Positions 1 to 4,062 of a DNA stretch of 6,554 nucleotides are shown here, piece after piece (position 1 is the first letter of the stretch; each line of letters opens with the position of its first letter). The position numbers and the translations under genes are program-made. Below the pieces are notes generated by a model. That model was not told the origin of the DNA, made no database searches, and saw only the letters and a list, made by a program, of their open reading frames with translations. The stretch lies in NCBI GenBank assembly GCA_020061285.1, contig JAGUYQ010000106.1:1-6554 (forward strand), written 5' to 3'. Source of the DNA: Betaproteobacteria bacterium. Lineage in GTDB: Bacteria; Pseudomonadota; Gammaproteobacteria; Burkholderiales; UBA9220.

Positions 1-3000
1 CAATGGCTATCGCCGCTTCGCCATCAGCCCACCGGGCGAGCGTTCCGATTATTGCCCTATCACCTTCCTCGAACCCATGGCCGGCAACGAGCGCGCCTTC
101 GGCTTCGATCTCGGTAGCGAGTCGGTGCGGCGGGAAGCGCTGGTACGCGCGCGGGATACCGGCCAGCCGGCGGCAACCGGCCCGATCACCCTGGTGCAGG
201 AAACCGGCAGGCAAACGGCATTTCTCTTGCTGATGCCGCTCTATCGCCAGGACTTGCCCGTCCAGACGGTGCCGCAGCGGCGCCAGGCGTTCTATGGCCT
301 GGTGTATATCGCGTTCCGCATGGGGGATTTGATTCGCGGCGCCCTTCCTGGCGAGATACTGGGCCAGGTCGCCCTTGGCGTGAGCGACCGCGGCTTGACG
401 GGCGGAGACGGCGCATTGGTGGGGAGCCTGTATGGCGGCGAGACAGCGGCCAAGGGGGCTTGGCGGCGGCAGATCGTCCTCGACGTGGGGGGGCGCCAGT
501 GGCGCCTGGATTTGACGGCGAAGGAGGCCATGGTGGCCGGGTCGGAACTGCGCCAGCCCTGGTGGACATTGTTCTTCGGCGTGGTCATTTCCTTCCTGCT
601 GTTCGCCGTGGTGCGCGCCTTGTCCGGCTCGCGCCGCCGCGCGGTGGAGTTGGCCGGCAACATGACGCGCAAGTTGAGGGAAAGCGAGACTCACACACGC
701 GCCGTGCTGGATAACGTGCTGGACGGAGTCATCACCATCGACGAGGGAGGGATGGTCCAGTCCTTCAACCGCTCCGCCGAGCGCATTTTCGGCTATGCCG
801 CCGCGGAAATGATCGGCCGCAACGTCAAGCTGCTGATGCCGGAGCCCTACCACAGCCAGCACGACGGCTACCTGGCCGACTTTTGCCGGACCGGCGAGAA
901 AAAAATTATCGGCAGCGGCCGGGAGGTGCAGGGGCTGCGCAAGAACGGGGAGGTCTTTCCCATGGACCTTGCCGTGACGGAAATGTATAGCGGGGAGCAA
1001 CGCTATTTCGTCGGGCTGGTGCGTGATATCTCCCTCAACCGGAAGGTGGAGGCGGAACTGCGGGACAGCCAGGCCAATTTCGCCAAGGCCCAGCAAATGG
1101 CCCATATCGGCAACTGGGTATGGGACATCCCCTCGGGCAGCCTTACTTGGTCGGACGAGGCGTTCCGCATTTTCGGCCATCCGCCCCAGTCCTTTGCCCC
1201 TACCTACGACAGCCTTTTCCGCGCCATCCATTCCCATGACCGAAGCGCGGTGGCCGAGGCCATGAATCACTCCCTGAGGGATAATGTACCCTACGGGGTG
1301 GAACACCGCATCGTGCTTCCCAATGGCACGGTGCGCCACGTGAGCTCCCTGGGCGAGGTGATTTACGGCGATGACGGCCAGCCCCTCAAAATGCACGGCA
1401 CCGTGCAGGACATCACGGAGCGGAAGCTGGCCCAGGAGGAAATCGGCCGCTTCAAGAACGTGCTCGACAATACCTTGGACATGATCTTCATGTTCGACCC
1501 GGAAACCCTGCGCATCGTTTACCTCAACAAGGGCATGGAAGAGGGGCTGGGCTATAGCCGCGAAGAGCTGCTCGGCATGGAAGTGTATGAAATCAAGCCC
1601 ATGATGCCGGAGCAGGTGTTCCGTTCCCACATCGCGGCCCTGTTTTCCGGCGACCGCCAGTGGCTCAGCTACGAAACGATTCACCGGCGCAAGGACGGCA
1701 GCGACGTGCCGGTGGAGGAATTCCTCCAGATGGTGCGCCAGGAGGATGGCCAGGGCCTGTTCGTCGCCGTGGCGCGGGACCTGACCGAGCGGCGGCGGGT
1801 GGACAAGCTGAAGAGCGAGTTCATTTCCACCGTCAGCCACGAACTGCGCACGCCCATGACCTCCATTCGCGGCTCCCTCGGGCTGGTGATGGGCGGGGTG
1901 GCGGGGGAGATTCCCCCCCAGGCCAAATCCATGGTGGAAATCGCCTACAACAACAGCGAGCGCCTGGTGCGCCTGATCAACGACATCCTCGACATGGACA
2001 AGATCGAAAGCGGCAAGATGCGCCTCGATATCAAGACCGTGGACCTGATGCCGCTGTTGGAGCAGTCCCTGGAGGCCAACCGGGCCTACGGCGAGCAGTA
2101 TGGCGTGACGTTCGCCCTCCACGGCGGGGACACGGACATCAAGGTGCGGGTGGACACCGACCGCTTGCTGCAAGTCATGGCGAACCTGATGTCCAACGCG
2201 GCCAAGTTCTCCCCCGCCGGCGGGGAAGTGGAAATCAGCGTAACGGCAGGGGAGAAGGGCGTGCGGGTGGCGGTGAAGGACAACGGGCCGGGAATTCCGG
2301 ACGAATTCCGCGACCGTATTTTCCGCAAGTTTTCCCAGGCCGATTCGTCGGACACCCGCAAGAAGGGCGGCACCGGTCTCGGACTGTCGATCTGCAAGGC
2401 CCTGGTGGAACGGATGAACGGCAGTATCGGCTTTGCCTCGAAGGAAGGGGAAGGAACCACTTTCTTCTTCGACCTGCCTGTATCCAAGGGGGGCATGGCG
2501 GGGCCGATGCAACGGCTGCTGGTATGCGAAGACAACCGGGATGTCGCCGCCCAGCTCAAGCAGATGCTGGTGCGCCACGGCTATCTGGTGGACGTGGCGA
2601 ATAGCGCGGAAGCGGTGAAACGCCTCCTGGCGAAGAATACCTACAGCGCCATGACCCTGGACCTGATGCTGCCGGGCCAGGATGGCTTGTCCCTGCTGCG
2701 GGAATTGCAGGCCGGGGGGCTCGCTCTGCCGGTGGTGGTGATTTCCGCCGTGGCGGGAGAACGGAGGGACGAATCCCTGCCGGTGATGGAATGGCTGGAA
2801 AAACCGGTGCGGGCCGACCGCCTGCTGGCAGCGCTGAAAAACGGCGCCTTGCCGCCGCCGAAACCGGTTATTCTGCACGTGGAGGACGAGGAGGATATTC
2901 GCCGCGTGCTGCACGCCTTGCTGGAGGGGGATGCGGAGGTCGTGGCGGCGGCCACCAAGGGCGAGGCCGAAGCGCTGTTGGTGCAGAAAAAATTCGACCT

Positions 3001-3226
3001 GGTGGTGTTGGATATCGGCCTGCCTGACGGCTCCGGGCTCGAGTTGCTGGACTTCATGGCGGTACGGAATCTTTCCTCGCCGGTGGTGGTGTTTTCCGCC
3101 CATGAAACCCGCCCCGAGGTAAACTCACGGGTAGCCGCGGCGCTGGTCAAGTCGCGCAGCAGCAACAAGGAGTTGGTGGAGACCATACACCGGGTAATGG
3201 AGCGGCGCTATGGCGAAAAACGCTAA
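1..3226 (+). CDS. CHASE/PAS hybrid sensor histidine kinase with two C-terminal receivers (5' end outside window)
   Basis: Membrane-bound hybrid histidine kinase. The frame is open from the left edge, so the true start is upstream and the ATG at 77 is internal. Residues are numbered from the codon at 2-4; 1074 are visible. Residues 1 to about 115 match the C-terminal half of a CHASE extracytoplasmic sensor (GNERAFGFDLGS, then an Arg-rich helix and a TGQPAATG motif). A transmembrane helix follows at about 188-209. Three PAS domains lie at about 227-345, 359-477 and 483-601; the first is FixL-like (His287, Arg307). The kinase core has SHELRTP with phospho-acceptor His613, N-box Asn732, DNGPGI at 760-765 and GGTGLGL at 789-795. 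Receiver 1 (about 837-947) has Glu843/Asp844, Asp887, Ser915 and Lys934. Receiver 2 (about 955-1070) has Glu961/Asp962, Asp1004, Ser1032 and Lys1050. Both look phosphorylatable. No Hpt domain follows. The signal is unknown. The TAA at 3224-3226 lies inside the next gene. Confidence 0.95.
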   Translation, partial: NGYRRFAISPPGERSDYCPITFLEPMAGNERAFGFDLGSESVRREALVRARDTGQPAATGPITLVQETGRQTAFLLLMPLYRQDLPVQTVPQRRQAFYGLVYIAFRMGDLIRGALPGEILGQVALGVSDRGLTGGDGALVGSLYGGETAAKGAWRRQIVLDVGGRQWRLDLTAKEAMVAGSELRQPWWTLFFGVVISFLLFAVVRALSGSRRRAVELAGNMTRKLRESETHTRAVLDNVLDGVITIDEGGMVQSFNRSAERIFGYAAAEMIGRNVKLLMPEPYHSQHDGYLADFCRTGEKKIIGSGREVQGLRKNGEVFPMDLAVTEMYSGEQRYFVGLVRDISLNRKVEAELRDSQANFAKAQQMAHIGNWVWDIPSGSLTWSDEAFRIFGHPPQSFAPTYDSLFRAIHSHDRSAVAEAMNHSLRDNVPYGVEHRIVLPNGTVRHVSSLGEVIYGDDGQPLKMHGTVQDITERKLAQEEIGRFKNVLDNTLDMIFMFDPETLRIVYLNKGMEEGLGYSREELLGMEVYEIKPMMPEQVFRSHIAALFSGDRQWLSYETIHRRKDGSDVPVEEFLQMVRQEDGQGLFVAVARDLTERRRVDKLKSEFISTVSHELRTPMTSIRGSLGLVMGGVAGEIPPQAKSMVEIAYNNSERLVRLINDILDMDKIESGKMRLDIKTVDLMPLLEQSLEANRAYGEQYGVTFALHGGDTDIKVRVDTDRLLQVMANLMSNAAKFSPAGGEVEISVTAGEKGVRVAVKDNGPGIPDEFRDRIFRKFSQADSSDTRKKGGTGLGLSICKALVERMNGSIGFASKEGEGTTFFFDLPVSKGGMAGPMQRLLVCEDNRDVAAQLKQMLVRHGYLVDVANSAEAVKRLLAKNTYSAMTLDLMLPGQDGLSLLRELQAGGLALPVVVISAVAGERRDESLPVMEWLEKPVRADRLLAALKNGALPPPKPVILHVEDEEDIRRVLHALLEGDAEVVAAATKGEAEALLVQKKFDLVVLDIGLPDGSGLELLDFMAVRNLSSPVVVFSAHETRPEVNSRVAAALVKSRSSNKELVETIHRVMERRYGEKR
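3199..3202 (+). promoter_or_regulatory. Ribosome-binding site inside the kinase gene
   Basis: GGAG lies 7 bases before the ATG at 3210, within the last codons of the upstream kinase gene. It supports the ATG at 3210 as the start of the first small receiver and fits translational coupling across the 17-base overlap. Confidence 0.6.
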
Positions 3227-3596
3227 AAAGAAAAAGGCATCGGTTTTGATCGTGGACGATGATGCCTTGATGCGGGAGGTGTTGCGGACCGTCCTGCGCG
3301 AGGGAGAGTTCGACGTTGTCGGCGATGCCTCCAACGGCGAGGATGCGGCGGACCTGTGCGCGAAGCTGAAACCCGACGTGGTCCTGCTGGATATCAACAT
3401 GCCGCGCCTGGACGGTATCGATGGATTGGCCCGGATTCGCGCAAATTCCCCGGCATGCAAGGTGATTATGATCAGTTCCGCCGCCACCGTTGACCGGGTG
3501 AGGGACGCCGTGGCCGGCGGCGCCGCCGGCTTCATCGTCAAGCCCTTCAATGCCGGACGGGTATTGCAGGAAATCGAGGATTTGCTCAGGAAATAA
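3210..3596 (+). CDS. Single-domain (CheY-like) response regulator
   Basis: A 128-residue protein that is almost entirely one receiver domain, with no output domain. The acidic pocket is Asp16-Asp18 after the first strand (VLIVDDD), the phospho-acceptor is Asp61 in LLDINMP, the switch residue is Ser89 and the conserved lysine is Lys111 in VKPF, so all phosphorylation residues are present. The first nine residues are a basic lysine-rich tail (MAKNAKKKK) ahead of the fold. The ATG is chosen for its GGAG 7 bases upstream; the start lies 17 bases inside the kinase gene in another frame, suggesting coupled translation. By context it is a probable phosphate acceptor for the upstream kinase, acting as a shuttle, a phosphate sink or by protein contact. 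The sequence does not distinguish these, nor exclude the downstream gene as its partner. Confidence 0.93.
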   Translation: MAKNAKKKKASVLIVDDDALMREVLRTVLREGEFDVVGDASNGEDAADLCAKLKPDVVLLDINMPRLDGIDGLARIRANSPACKVIMISSAATVDRVRDAVAGGAAGFIVKPFNAGRVLQEIEDLLRK

Positions 3597-3603
3597 ATAT
3601 CGA

Positions 3604-3612
3604 GAGGGAGGG
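3604..3612 (+). promoter_or_regulatory. Strong ribosome-binding site for the second receiver gene
   Basis: The purine-rich GAGGGAGGG ends four bases before the ATG at 3617, in the 20-base gap after the previous TAA. Its GGAGG core is close to the Shine-Dalgarno consensus and is the strongest such site in the window, so this receiver may be translated more than its neighbours. Confidence 0.7.
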
Positions 3613-3616
3613 ACGC

Positions 3617-4021
3617 ATGGCTGAAGGCTTGAAGCGCATCCTGTACGTGGAGGATGAGCCGGATATCCGTGAAGTGGCAAAGTTGGCCCTGGAGGCCGTG
3701 GGGGGCTTCAGCGTGGCCATGTGCGCCTCCGGCCAGGAGGCCATGGAGAAGGCGGCGGCCTTCTCGCCCCAGTTCATCCTGCTGGATGTCATGATGCCCG
3801 GCATGGACGGTCCCACTACCCTCCTTCGGCTACGGCAGATGCCGCAACTGGCATCCGTTCCGGTGGCGTTCATGACGGCCAAGGTTCAGCCGGGGGAAGT
3901 GGCGCAGTATCTGGAAATGGGGGCCGTAGATGTGATTCCCAAGCCCTTCGACCCCATGACCTTGGCCGCCACCGTCAGCGCCATTTGGGAGAACAAGGTC
4001 CCGGCGGCCGCGAAAACCTGA
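3617..4021 (+). CDS. Single-domain (CheY-like) response regulator, second copy
   Basis: A 134-residue single-receiver protein without an output domain. Visible motifs are ILYVEDEPDIRE with the acidic pair Glu12/Asp13, phospho-acceptor Asp57 in LLDVMMPGMDG, switch Thr87 in AFMTAK and Lys109 in IPKPFDP; the phosphorylation site is complete. The last dozen or so residues form a short tail rich in Ala and Lys. The ATG at 3617 is supported by a strong purine-rich site just upstream. It lies 20 bases after the first small receiver but is clearly diverged from it outside the family motifs, so a recent tandem duplication is unlikely and the two probably take phosphate from different donors or pass it to different partners. 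The family often travels beside hybrid kinases as a stand-alone relay or regulator of kinase activity; its partner here is inferred from position only. Confidence 0.93.
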   Translation: MAEGLKRILYVEDEPDIREVAKLALEAVGGFSVAMCASGQEAMEKAAAFSPQFILLDVMMPGMDGPTTLLRLRQMPQLASVPVAFMTAKVQPGEVAQYLEMGAVDVIPKPFDPMTLAATVSAIWENKVPAAAKT

Positions 4022-4062
4022 GCATGGCCGGGACGGAATCGGGTCAAGGGCTGGGCAGGTAA
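4022..4062 (+). other. 41-base gap before the fourth gene
   Basis: No promoter or terminator hairpin is evident. The gap contains ATG at 4024 opening a 12-codon frame that ends at TAA 4060-4062, directly abutting the ATG at 4063 and in the same frame. The Shine-Dalgarno for the fourth gene is weak: AGG at 4057-4059 is very close to the start and AAGGG at 4046-4050 is rather far. The in-frame TAA at 4060 rules out any start further upstream. Confidence 0.5.

Noticed and set aside
77..79. ATG as the start of the first kinase
   Set aside because: The same frame is open to the left edge and the residues before it (YRRFAISPPGE, ITFLEP) continue the CHASE domain, so this is an internal Met.
1903..1917. 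Small hairpin, six-base stem with three-base loop
   Set aside because: It is inside the kinase gene, has no T tract, and comes from adjacent G-rich and C-rich codons.
2212..2225. 14-base GC palindrome in the kinase
   Set aside because: It falls in the Pro-Ala-Gly-Gly loop after the N-box of the ATPase domain; coding constraint explains it.
1660..2604. 314-codon open frame on the + strand in another frame
   Set aside because: It overlaps the kinase core, where the other frame shows intact H, N and G boxes. The product is a low-complexity Gly/Arg/Pro-rich shadow.
3513..3530. Perfect 18-base GC palindrome
   Set aside because: It encodes Ala-Gly-Gly-Ala-Ala-Gly inside the first small receiver, just before the conserved VKPF. 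It is explained by GC-rich Gly/Ala codons and is not followed by a T run, so it is not a terminator.
4024..4062. 12-codon leader-like open frame abutting the fourth gene
   Set aside because: It has no convincing ribosome-binding site and no attenuator-like sequence or codon run; chance is sufficient, although the TAA-ATG junction could allow reinitiation.
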